A stretch of DNA of 64,000 nucleotides. Source: Aquatica leii (Eukaryota > Arthropoda > Insecta > Coleoptera > Lampyridae). The stretch covers positions 10,008,001 through 10,072,000 of the forward strand of contig CM069435.1 of assembly GCA_035610365.1 (NCBI GenBank). The letters run 5' to 3'. Below the pieces are notes generated by a model, which did no database searches, was not told the origin of the DNA, and saw only the letters and a list, made by a program, of their open reading frames with translations. The translations under genes were made by a program, and so were the position numbers. How positions within the stretch are numbered: the first letter of the stretch is position 1; every line of letters begins with the position of its first letter. Of this stretch, positions 43,640 through 54,520 are shown one piece after another.

Positions 43640-46332
43640 AAAAGTTAAATTATTTGCCTCAAAGTCTTTTCCACAAAATATTTTGGTTTTAATTTATTTT
43701 ATTTTAAACATGTTTCGACATTATAAAATGTCATCGTCAGTAACTCTACAAATAGTACAAAATATTAAAAATATAGCTAACAAATAAATTACAAAAGAGC
43801 ATAGACGTCTTTCAAGATCTCTTGAACTATGGCGCTGTAGTCTGTATATGTCAAAATATTGTTATTATCCGTCTTACAAACATCGCTGGTACATTTTTTC
43901 TAACCTATCTTTGCTTTTATTGTTGCATTTGTTGTTATTAAGTATATTTAGGTATTATTATAAATAAATTAATTTTTATTTAATAAATAAATATCTGATT
44001 ATTTTTAATTTTTATTGAAGTGAGTGCCTGGTAAATAGACTAACGTTTTTGAAATTCAGATAGACTTGTCAAATTTTTGACTTTTAGTATATTAATTCCG
44101 ATTTTTGACTCAAGGTCACAGTTCACGATATAATGAAATGCCTCTACCTATTAATATTATTAAATTGACAAATGTCAAAAATAACAAATTGAAACTATCA
44201 ATAAACACACAGCCAGAAATGATAAAAATAAATTTAAATATAAAAAATAGAAAAGCAAAGTTAGAATTTAGAATTAAGAAGAGAAGAAGTGCTTATATCA
44301 AGAAGTTCATCAAGACAAAGAATTTCTAAAATTTTAAGATTGTTGAAATAATGGTCTTTATTACAAAAATGAAGAAATTTAATATTAAGATCAGGAGAAA
44401 AAGAATGACTAGTAGACAAAATGTGATTAGCAAAGGTAGAACAGGTATTAGAGATATCAGTATTTAAATTTCTATTAATAAAATAAATATGTTCTTTTAA
44501 TCTAATTTTCAACTTTCTTCCAGTTTGGCCGACATAAGAAGAATTACAAGAAGAACACGAAATTTTGTAAACACCAGATTTATCTAAAGAAGAAATAGGA
44601 TCTTTATTATTAGCAATATAAGATTTTAAATTATTATTTGTAGAAAAATAAACAGAAACGTTAAATTGTTTAAACAAATTTTTAAGGAAAATACAAGAAG
44701 GATTGAAGAATAGAACGGTAAATATCATTACTACTAGATTTATTATATACCAAATTTTTAAATAAATCGCGAAAACGAGTTTTATAAATAACAGTGTTTA
44801 AAATTTCAATAGGATAACTATTATTATATGCAAATTGTTTCATAATGTTCAATTCTTTATAAAAACTAGTTATAGAAAGAGGAATAGAATAAAGACGATT
44901 AATTAAAGAACGAAAAGAATCAATTTTATGATTATACGGATGATTAGAGTGAAAAGAAATTAAGCAATTCGTATAAGAAAGTTTACGATATATTTCAAAT
45001 TTAAATTTTAAATCACGTGAAATAAGTAGATCTAAATAAGGAATAGAATTATTGTTTTCAATTTCATAAGTAAATTCTGTTTTGTGATGAAGTGAGTTGA
45101 TAAATTCGTTAAATTTACTTAGATCGTCTAAAGAAACATTAAAAACAACAATGCAATCATTTACATATCTAAACCAAAAAGTAATCATGTTAGAAAAAGA
45201 ACAATTAGAAATAAAATTATTTTCAATATTATTCATAAATATTTCAGCAGCAAAGGGAGAAATGTTTGAACCCATAGTTAAACCTGATAATTGAGAAAAA
45301 TAATTGTTATTAAATTTGAAAAAATGTTGCTTAAAAACTAAGTCAAGAAGAGAACAAACATCTAAGATTTGGTAAGTGTTTAAAGAACCGTTAGAAAATA
45401 GTAGATTACGAATGAGAGATGATCATTCTTCAGGAGGGATAGAAGGAAAAAGATTAACAACATCAAAAGAAACAAGATAACATGAAGAAGGAAAGGGAAT
45501 ATTTTTAATGTTAGAAGTAAGACCAGAAGAATTAAAAATAACATATTGATTAGTAAAGTTAGAATAAGTTCTAATTACGTTATTAAGCCAAGGAGCAAGT
45601 TTAGCTACAGGAGAATTACAAAAGGACACAACAGGACGTATTGAGATTGAAGGCTTATGAATTTCTGGAAGACCATAAAGGAGCGGTATAGAAGGATTCA
45701 TAAGCTTGAAATGATAAATGTTACGATTTTCTAGAGAATTAAGAGTTAATTTACAAGACTGAAGACAAGATATAAAAGAAGAACAAAAATGGAGATAAAT
45801 AGGATTTTTAGAAAGCATTCTAAAACCACCAGCATTAAAAAAATCATTAACTTTATTAATATAATCTGAACGAGAAAGAATAACAATACATTTTCCTTTA
45901 TCAGCTTTGGAAATAGTTAAATTGTTAGATTTAATTTTTGATTTTGTCGAAATGCAAGTTTTATAAATCGAATAAAACCTAGGATTAAATTGACCTTTAT
46001 TTAAAATTTTTTTTAATTTATTATGAATTTCATACCTAATTTTATCACTGTCAGGCTTTGAAGTTTGAATAAAATTTTCTGAACTAACTGCTAGAGCTTC
46101 GACATGCTTTTTAGTAATACTAATTGGAAGATTATATTTAAGACCCGAGTTCAACAAATTATGTTCTTCAAAAGTAAAAGTGACATTATTAAGGTTAAGA
46201 AGTCTCGATTGAAAGTTATGTAAAGTATCATTATTATTATTGATATTATGAGAATTGGGATTTAAAGGTAAAGATGCAGCAATAGAAGAAATAGAAATGT
46301 TATTATGTGTTGGAAAATAATAATTTTTTTCA
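43640..46332 (-). mobile_element. Penelope-like element PLE1, reverse copy, nearly intact
   Basis: On the minus strand one protein runs from about 46318 to 44261. It has an RT N-terminus (NLTISKADKGKCIVILSRSD), SFDVVNLFPSIPPEE then a single TGA near 45422, GLTMGSNISPFAAEIFMNN, and the active-site region WFRYVNDCIVVF (usual YVDD changed to YVND). It continues with IPYLDLLISRD and a GIY-YIG endonuclease (SGVYKISCSSCNSSYVGQ, TGRKLKIRLKEH). A shift lies near 44700. The 3' noncoding end carries a hammerhead-like motif at about 43708-43745. RT plus GIY-YIG is diagnostic of Penelope-like elements. Confidence 0.92.
43708..43745 (-). ncRNA. Hammerhead-like motif at PLE1 reverse-copy end
   Basis: On the minus strand: CTGACGA, one extra T, a GACATT/AATGTC stem with a TTAT loop, then CGAAACATG. 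CUGANGA and GAAA bracket a 6-bp helix II. The extra base at the helix foot departs from the strict consensus. Confidence 0.55.
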
Positions 46333-47915
46333 AGCTTATGAATCCTTCTTTATGGTCTTCCAAAAATTCATAAGCTTTCAATCCCAATACGTCCTGTTGT
46401 GTCCTTTTGTAATTCTCCTGAAGCTAAACTTGCTCCTTGGCTTAATAACGTAATTAGAACTTATTCTAACTTTACTAATCAATATGCTATTCTTAATTCT
46501 TCTGATCTTACTTCTAAGATTAAAAATATTCCCTTTTCTTCTTCATGTTATCTTGTTTCTTTTAATGTTTTTAATCATTTTCCTTCTATCCCTCCTGAAG
46601 CATGTGTATCTCTCATTCGTAATCTACTATTTTCTAAAGGTTCTTTAAACACCTACCAAATCTTAGATGTTTGTTCTCTTCTTGACTTAGTTTTCAAGCA
46701 ATTTTTTTTCAAATTTAATAACAATTATTATTCTCAATTATCAGGTTTAGCTATGGGTTTCATTTCTTTCTCCCCTTGCTGCTGAAAGATTTGAGAATAA
46801 TATTAAAAATAATTTTTTTTAATTGTTCTTTTTTTAGCATGGTTACTTTTTGGTTTAGATATGTAGATGACTGCATTGTTCTTTTTAATGGTTCTTTAGA
46901 CGATCTGAGTAAATTTAACGATTTCATTAATTCACTTCATCCCAAAATAAAATAATCTTAAAATTGCTTCTTTTCGTTCTTTAATTAATTGTCTTTATTC
47001 TATTCCTCTTTCTATAACTGGTTTTAATAAAGAATTGAACATTATTAAACAATTTGCATATAATAATGGATATCCTATTCAAATTTTAAACACTATTATT
47101 TATAGAACTCGTTTTCGCCATTTATTTAAAAATTTGGTATATAATAAATCTAGTAGTAATGATATTTACCGTTCTATTCTTCAGTCCTTCTTGTCTTATC
47201 CTTGAAAATTTGTTTAAACAATTTAACGTTTCTATTTCTTTTTCTACAAATAATAATTTAAAATCTTATATTGCTAATAATAAAGATCCTATTTCTTCTT
47301 TAGATAAATCTGGTGTTTACAGAATTTCGTGTTCTTCTTGTAATTCTTCTTATGTCGGCCAAACTGGAAGAAAGTTCAAAATTAGATTAGAACATATTTA
47401 TTTTATTAATAGAAATTTAAATACTGATATCTCTAATACCTGTTCTGCCTTTGCTAATCACATTTTGTCTACTAGTCATTCTTTTTCTCCTGATCTTAAT
47501 ATTAAATTTCTTCATTTTTGTAATAAAGGCCATTATCCCAACAATCTTGAAATTTTAGAAATTCATCGTCTTTCTAATGATAATTTTTTTACGTGTCTCA
47601 ATGAACTTCTCGATATAAGCACTTCTCCTCTTCTTAATCCTAAACTCTAACTTTACTTTTCTATTTTATAAATTTAAATTTATTTTTATCATTTCTGGCT
47701 GTGTGTTTATTGATAGCTTCAATTTGTTATTTTTGACATTTGTCAATTTAATAATATTAATAGGTATGCTCTTTTATAATTTATTTGTTAGCTATATTTT
47801 TACTATTTGTAGAGTTACTGACGATGACATTTTATAATGTCGAAACATGTTTAAAATAAAATAAACTAAAACCAAAATATTTTGTGGAAAAGACTTTGAG
47901 ACAAATAATTTAATT
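46333..47915 (+). mobile_element. Penelope-like element PLE1, forward 5'-truncated copy, head to head
   Basis: It begins at CAAGCTTATGAATCC and repeats, in opposite orientation, the sequence of 45710-43640 down to the same 3' end. 46399-46785 gives RT with SFNVFNHFPSIPPE. Near 46855-46890 the active site WFRYVDDCIVLF is intact, unlike the partner copy. 47159-47650 holds GIY-YIG (SGVYRISCSSCNSSYVGQTG). Small deletions lie near 46780 and 46940. The pair forms a large inverted repeat typical of Penelope insertions with a truncated companion copy. Confidence 0.9.
47817..47853 (+). ncRNA. Hammerhead-like motif at PLE1 forward-copy end
   Basis: The same motif in forward orientation, CTGACGATGACATTTTATAA then TGTCGAAACATG; helix II is fully paired. 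Both outer ends of the inverted pair thus carry it. Confidence 0.55.
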
Positions 47916-49091
47916 TTATATCTATACTCCACTTTAAGAATTGATTACTTTAACGTTAACAATTATTGAAAACGCAATTATTAAATATATTTTGTCCTGA
48001 TGCTGTTTTTGAAGTTGATGGTACTTGTTGCACCAAAGTGGTATCTTCTCTTATGTTTAATACTACGTTGGAGTGATGTTCTTGATTCAGTTGGAGAGGA
48101 GGTTTAATAGAATTGGCAGTAGTGTGTCCTGTTATTGTTAATATTTTTTTGCCAATTTTTCCTCTTTAAAAAAATCAGTTTTGGTGCCAATTGTTTCTTC
48201 TCCGCGCCTTGCTAATTCATAAGCAGCTATATGAAAAAAATTTTTTGGAAACTGGTTAGAGCGTCTTCATCCCATAAGCACGCAATTCTATGAATGTCTT
48301 TTTTAGTAAGAGAAATTGAACTGTCACGTCTTTTTTCTAATTCTGTCTGTAACGACTTTCTCTTTGAATCCTGTGCATCACGTGCGAACTTAAACTTAAT
48401 ATCTGTGAAGAATAGACCGTAAAATTTTTGCGGTGATAATCTACATTGTTTTAATTACATACTCTTTGTAATCTTGTCCATTTTGCTCTTTCATGTTTAA
48501 GATTCTCACAAAAGAAAGGTACAAGTCGATTTTCTAAAATTGACATTTTTTACATTCTGTTTTTTTTTGAGACAATTGTTTTTTGGCACCTAACGTAACT
48601 TAAACACTACAATCTTACCCTACTTATTAAAGATTTAATCTTTTAAGAGATTTAACCATTCTGCCAAGTCGCCTCATTTTGGGCAACGCTTGATCTACGC
48701 CTAAATTTGAATCACTAAAACATTTTGGTCTATCATCAGAAATATCACCTTTGGCAAGGCTTTAACTTCGTCAATAGTATCGTTAGAATTATCCCCAGAG
48801 CTAACTTCAGCTGACCTAACCGATGTTGCATCAGAAGCTAACCTATTTTCTAAATCCGACACATTATTATTCATCATTTCATCGCTAAAGCTTGGCAGTG
48901 TTAAATCATTCCTATTTATATGCATATAATCTGCGCGAACAAACCTAATATTATCCCTAATCTAAACCAAATACGTACATAAACTTAACACTTTCGCAAC
49001 TCTACCCCTCTGTCATAACTCGTGTATTTTTTTTAACAAAAACATTTTCATTAATCTTAAACATTTTAAAATTTGTTTTCTCACAAAACTT
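47916..49091 (-). pseudogene. Unidentified protein fragment, broken
   Basis: On the minus strand an acidic, Ser-rich frame (48925-48701, SDLENRLASDATSVRSAEVS) is followed, after stops, by FARDAQDSKRKSLQTELEKR, SISLTKKDIHRIACLWDED, TSFQKIFF (48420-48230). I cannot name the family. The order of an acidic leader and a helix-rich segment is reminiscent of ZMYM/KIAA1586-type repeat proteins. It is clearly not intact. Confidence 0.35.
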
Positions 49092-49663
49092 TGTTACGTG
49101 CAAAATTTTCATAACGTAATACCCTGTATATCGAATTAAAATTAGTTTCCGATTTTGACGCCCTCTGCTGATCTTTCTGGTTACTGACATGTTGCGGAAT
49201 TAATTTTCAAGCTGTCAACTACCTAAGACGGTCTGTGTCGTTGTGAATTGACCTGATCCAAAGACCGTTCCGCCACGCTTTGGCCGCATGTTCCGATTTT
49301 AACTAATTAAGTATAAGGAGGAATGAACATCAATAAATAATTGAAGGACTATTAATTATCCACACCAAAAAGGAATGTCACTTCTTCGACATCAGTCGAT
49401 TACGATACTTACCTTTTAATTGTTAGAAGAAACAGCATTCGGTATATATCGGGTTCTTATACTTAATTTCATATATTAATAATTTTGTAGACTTCGACTT
49501 TCGTGAGTCATTGCGTTGACACGACTTGCATTCATACTATTTCAGGCTACCCAACGAGGAAAACGTTTTCTTCGGGGAAGTGCTGGATTGTGGGTAAGTT
49601 CTCTTTTTAATTATTATGTCGCTGTCAAAGAAGGTCACTCACGAAATTTAATTTAATTGATAT
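49092..49663 (+). repeat. Left 572-bp terminal direct repeat
   Basis: Pairs with 50550-51120; holds a 48-nt exon-like block at 49546-49593. Confidence 0.85.
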
Positions 49664-50549
49664 TTCTCTTCTTTGGGTTTCTTTTGCTCTTGGAATATTC
49701 TAATCCATTCTTCGGCATTTACGTTCCAATGTGACATTCCAACACAACGAGCACTGACTCACGACGTTCAGTTGGCAAGTGAAGCTTTTTGTTCTTTATT
49801 GGCTCTTACTTCTTTTTCTTTTGGTTTTGTTTTGGGTTACGTGGTTTGGATTTTTCTTTTGGATTGGCACTCATTTAGTGTTTAGCTTTTTGGTGACTTT
49901 GTTGTTGTGACACTTGGATTACTGACTTTTTTCTCTGTTTTTTTAGGTAGTCTGACTTGTGTCGACTTTTAATCAGAATCTTTTTTTGCTTGAGATTTCT
50001 TCGTTGGTTTTCTTTGCTTAGATTGTTTGCTTTTCTGGTAGAAGAATCTCATATCGTCTGTTGACGACTTTTTGAGCGCAACTGCATTAGTTTTTCTTTT
50101 TGACTTTTCTTCTCAATCCGCGTATCACAATTCAACATCTGCTAGAGACTTGGTTTTTCTTTTACTTCTATATTTTAGTTAACTTTGGGGACTTATACTT
50201 AGGATTGGATTTGCATTCGTGGGTTGGGGTTTCAAGGGATTTTACGGCGTTGTCCTTAACCATGGTCTAAAATGCTTTCTTTCCTGTACTTCTTCTTCTT
50301 CTCTTGGTTTGCTTAGTATTATTCGTCAGTGAGGTCTATGGGACTCCGTTGTTCTCTTGCTTTATAACGTAACTACTGTTGTCGACTTTCAACGAGTACC
50401 TGTTCTGATACTTCTCTTCCGTTGTTTGAGTTTTGATTCTTTGGAGTATCATTCCGCTTCATGCGACTTTTGGCCTAAATTTTTGTCATTATTTTAGCTT
50501 TTGTTTTGTTATCCACGCTCCACGCTTTTATCTTGCTGGGGGGGAATTC

Positions 50550-51120
50550 TGTTACGTGCAAAATTTTCATAACGTAATACCCTGTATATCGAATTAAAAT
50601 TAGATTCCGGTTTTGACGCCCTCTGCTGATCTTTCTGGTTACTGACATGTTGCGGAATTAATTTTCAAGCTGTCGACTACCTAAGACGGTCTGTGTCGTT
50701 GTGAATTGACCTGATCCAAAGACCGTTCCGCACGCTTTGGCCACATGTTCCGATTTTAACTAATTAAGTACAAGGAGGAATGAACATCAATAAATAATTG
50801 AAAGCCTATTAATTATCCACACCAAAAAAGAATGTCACTTCTTCGACATCAGTCGATTACGATACTCACATTTTAATTGTTAGAAGAAACAGCATTCGAT
50901 ATATATCGGGTTCTTATACTTAATTTCATATATTAATAATTTTGTAGACTTTGACTTTCGTGAGTCATTGCGTTGACACGACTTGCATTCATACTATTTC
51001 AGGCTACCCAACGAGGAAAACGTTTTCTTCGGGGAAGTGCTGGATTGTGGGTAAGTTCTCTTTTTAATTATTATGTCGCTGTCAAAGAAGGTCACTCACG
51101 AAATTTAATTTATTTGATAT
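50550..51120 (+). repeat. Right 571-bp terminal direct repeat
   Basis: Pairs with 49092-49663 at roughly 97% identity; holds the same exon-like block at 51003-51050. Confidence 0.85.
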
Positions 51121-51270
51121 CCGCAATCTCAATAGTTTTAATACCATTTAGGTATTGTCAATATCTAATTCTGTGATATTGCATGCTGTAAACCTTTGTT
51201 AGTTAATGAGATTGTGGGTTGCTGACCCTTCCTTCATTTATGTACTTATTGTGTATCATAAAAGTTTCTG

Positions 51271-51500
51271 AATTATGATTACTAATCCTCTACGTTAATG
51301 AGTTATAGTTATTAAGGCTGGACGTTAATGAATTATACTTGTTAATACTCTATATTATTGAATGATATTTATAAATATTTTACGTTACGAATTTATACTT
51401 GTTAACACTCTACATTGGTGAATCATCCCTATTACTATTTTACGTTGCTGAATTATAGTTGTAAATACTCCACCTCATTAAATTAAAGTTATTATACCCG
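51271..51500. repeat. Tandem repeat, exact 30-bp period, about 7.7 diverged units
   Basis: Units begin at 51271, 51301, 51331, 51361, 51391, 51421, 51451 and 51481 (partial). The consensus is about AATTATAGTTRTTAATACTC followed by TACGTTAATG. The units differ by point changes while the period stays at 30, so the array is old. Confidence 0.85.
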
Positions 51501-51539
51501 TCTTATCTTTTCTTTAGAGTAACCCATCTTTCTTTGTGG

Positions 51540-53440
51540 TTAGTTACACAAACACCAGTGCAACAAGGATTACGAACCTGGAATTCGTTACAGGCTTGAA
51601 CCTTCTGCCCTGATCGAGGTAAAAGCTTTACTTATAAAAGATCTGGCGCCCTTTAAATCTTATTTAGTTGAACCTCCCCTATCTCCGACTGTGTGAGTTG
51701 ACCGTGCAAGGTTCGTAAGACCTACAAACTTGTAACAACTTCCTGAATTTATAGATTTGTCATGACGAGAAGGTTTTAACAAATTCAATCTAGTCCTAGG
51801 TTTATTTTTGAACATACATATCGCTGGAGTATTTCGATAGGTAAACAGATAAGTATCCAATTTAGACAAAAGATTAACTTCTGAAATGTCTTCCTCTCTT
51901 TGACCAAAAAGTGCTTTTCTTAAGTCTTTTTTTACTGTCTGTACCGTTCTCTCCACTCAATCATTACTTTGTGGATGGTATGGGGGAGTCTTGACAGGTT
52001 TAATTTTATTGCCTGACCAAAATATACAAATTCAGTGGAATTTAACGGTGGGCCGTTGTCAAAAACTAATTCGGCTGAAAGACCATATGTAAAAAAATAT
52101 TTTTCAATTTTAGAATGGTTTCTAATGCATTACCTTTATTTTTAATTAGCTTAACCGTAAACCATTTAGAATTTTGATGTACCTACACCAGAAACGTTAA
52201 TTTAAATTTCTAAAAGAAATCTATATGAACCTTAAAAAAAGTTGCATAGAGCCACAGGCCATGGAATTTGTTTATTAGAATTCGTAAACTCCTTGGTGAA
52301 GGAGTCAACTGTATCGCATTAATTTTTTCTTCAGTTGGATTAATTCCACTATCATCAATTATATGTGCCAATAATTTTATTTGATTTGCAAAGTATAAAC
52401 ATTTATTTTCATTGCCCTTTATGTTGAACTCACCTAACCTCTTTAACACTTTAAGCACATATTTATGACACTCTTGCAACGATGAACCATAAATCAAAAT
52501 ATCATCAATATAACATTTAGTATTATTCGGACCTGCTAAAATAATATCCATAGTTGCTTGGAATATTCCAGGGGCTCAACTTATACCAACAGTTAGTCTC
52601 GTAAAAGAAAACAAACCCAAATGTGTATTGATCAGTGCTACTTTTTGACAGTTTTCACTAAGTCGAGAACTGTAAAGTAACCATTACCTCTTAAACTGGC
52701 AAATATGTCCTCAGACAGAGGCAAGACATAATGATCACTACATATTGCCTTGTTTAAAGTTTTTTTTTAAATTCACACAAATCCTGATTTCTGAGATTTT
52801 CTTTGGGACTACAACTATGGGACTTGTCCAATTCGAATGAGTAACTATTTTTAAAATTCCGACATTTAAAATTTTCAACAATTTTGATTCAACCTTGTTT
52901 CTCAAAGCAAATGACATGTCATATGCTTTATGAAAAATTGTCGCACATGTTCTTTTAAATTCAATTTGACTTCGACATTTTTAATACTTGTCCTCTGGTT
53001 TACACTAAACACATTTTTATATTAGGATTTCAAACCAGAAATGAGACTTGATATTTCCTCTACATTAAACTTTGAAGATTCTATATTATATTTGACGATT
53101 CTACTATCTAACTGACATAAGTTTTATACATCTCACTCAAATTTATTTTCTTTTTTCTTGTAGTTGCCTCTTAATATTACAAGAGGTAAATTGAAATTCT
53201 GACTACCAAAATTAACAGATACCATAACTTCTTCTACAACACTGACATTTTGACCAGTTAACACTCTTCAATTGGTTGAAATAAAATTTTATATCATTTA
53301 TAAGCATTACTGATCGACAGGCTCCACTATCAATTTCAAAAATTACTTTTACTTGTTCTACAACTACATTTAACTTTACTGTTTTGGACACATATGGTTG
53401 GTGATGCTTAGTAAATTGGGAAAGCCTCATTCCGTTACGT
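51540..53440 (-). pseudogene. Ty3/gypsy family C pol relic
   Basis: On the minus strand: 53430-53212 is a protease (VIFEIDSGACRSVM), preceded by an Asn/Gln/Pro-rich linker. Near 52700-52560 is RT (SLRGNGYFTVLDL, then PWNIPSNYG-type). 52551-52210 reads MDIILAGPNNTKCYIDDILI (YIDD active site intact), KCLYFANQIKLLAHIID and SGINPTEEKINAI. 51956-51660 is the integrase C-terminal third (MERTVQTVKKDLRKALFG, TYRNTPA). RNase H and the integrase core are missing. It is a different lineage from A and B. LTRs were not recognised. Confidence 0.8.
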
Positions 53441-54520
53441 TTCTTCTTGGGTTGGGTGTTATTGTATTTGGGTTGGTTTTGGATTTCAGGGTTTTGTCTT
53501 TGGCGTATGCCTAAATTTCTATTCTTGACTTTAGCTAGTGTCCACTTCCCAGATTTTTATGTTGCTGGGGGGAATTTGTTATGTTAAAAAGTTAGCGGTT
53601 CAATTTTCAAGTATAAAAATGTTTCAAGCATAAAATTTACCTTTTCTTCGTAGCCAGTTGTCAAAACGAATTCATTTCCTGCTAACGTTTGTCAAATTAC
53701 TGATTGTGCGTAGCGGTCTTTTCGGCCCAACAAAAAGCTTTCATTATTAAGTTGGTTCACGATACTATACGTGAATATGTGGGCAAATTTTTAATTAGTA
53801 TTTAGTGAAAGCTTATTTTGGGGTATGTAATTTTATAACATTTTTTGTATTGAGAACTTAAATTAATTCTTTAGCGGGTCCGATTCCTCCACCTGTATCG
53901 TTATCATTGACGTTCGTAACACCTGGAACACATGTTTTGTCAAAAAGTTTTCATGACGTCAAGTTGCTAAAGGTTAAGGACCTGTGCACCACTTTATGGA
54001 AAGAAATACTTATACCAAACTGCGAAGTTAATTAGAGGGAAGCTTATTATTTGTGCTCACGCAGTATGTACATTAGCTAATACCCTACTGGATACTGACA
54101 ACTGTAAGTATTGCATTTTCTATTTTACTTTGTTGGTCATGCCGATTTTTAGAATGGGCACACGTAAATACTAAGTTGTAATCACAATTAATATTAAACT
54201 TTTTTTGTGTTACCTACTTATCAGGTGCGCTTTGATTCTCGATACTTTGATTTTCGCATTCTCGAAGTTAAACCTAATAAAGTAAAGTTATTCCTTTGTT
54301 AAATTGTTGGATTGCAGATACTGTAGTCTGCCATTGACGCTTTTAGAGAAATCATCAGCGCCACTAGTTACTGAGACAAAAAGTAAAATGTAGCGCTGCA
54401 CTTTAGCGCGTGCGCTGTTTGTCGAATTTAGTTCTAATATTAGTATTATGAGACGCTGAGAATAAAAATTTTATAAGTAACGTATTTTTCTAATAAACAT
54501 CAATTATTGCTTAAAAAACA
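53441..54520. other. Polypurine-like tract and possible LTR; otherwise unassigned
   Basis: GCTGGGGGGAATT at 53562-53574 directly before TGTTATG copies the junction at 50536-50556 (GCTGGGGGGGAATTC then TGTTACG). It may be the 3' end of a relative of the 49-51 kb element. Its repeat end was not found. The rest, to the SLC5 gene 3 stop codon, shows no gene. Confidence 0.4.

Larger units (their letters stand above)
49092..51120 (+). mobile_element. Non-coding element with 572/571-bp direct terminal repeats
   Basis: Direct repeats at 49092-49663 and 50550-51120, both starting TGTTACGTGCAAAATTTTC, differ at about 15 positions. The intervening 886 bp is T-rich and non-coding. A purine tract (GGGGGGGAATTC, 50538-50549) directly precedes the second repeat, as a polypurine tract precedes a 3' LTR, so a non-autonomous LTR element is the best reading. 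Against this, the repeats end GATAT rather than CA, no primer-binding site was recognised and flanks do not match. A tandem duplication is the alternative. Confidence 0.6.

Noticed and set aside
51540-53580. The GGGGGG tract at 53562 as part of the minus-strand gypsy C
   Set aside because: As read on the plus strand it is a polypurine tract before TGTTA, matching the 50.5-kb junction; on the minus strand it does not fit a primer-binding site. Treated as a separate element end.
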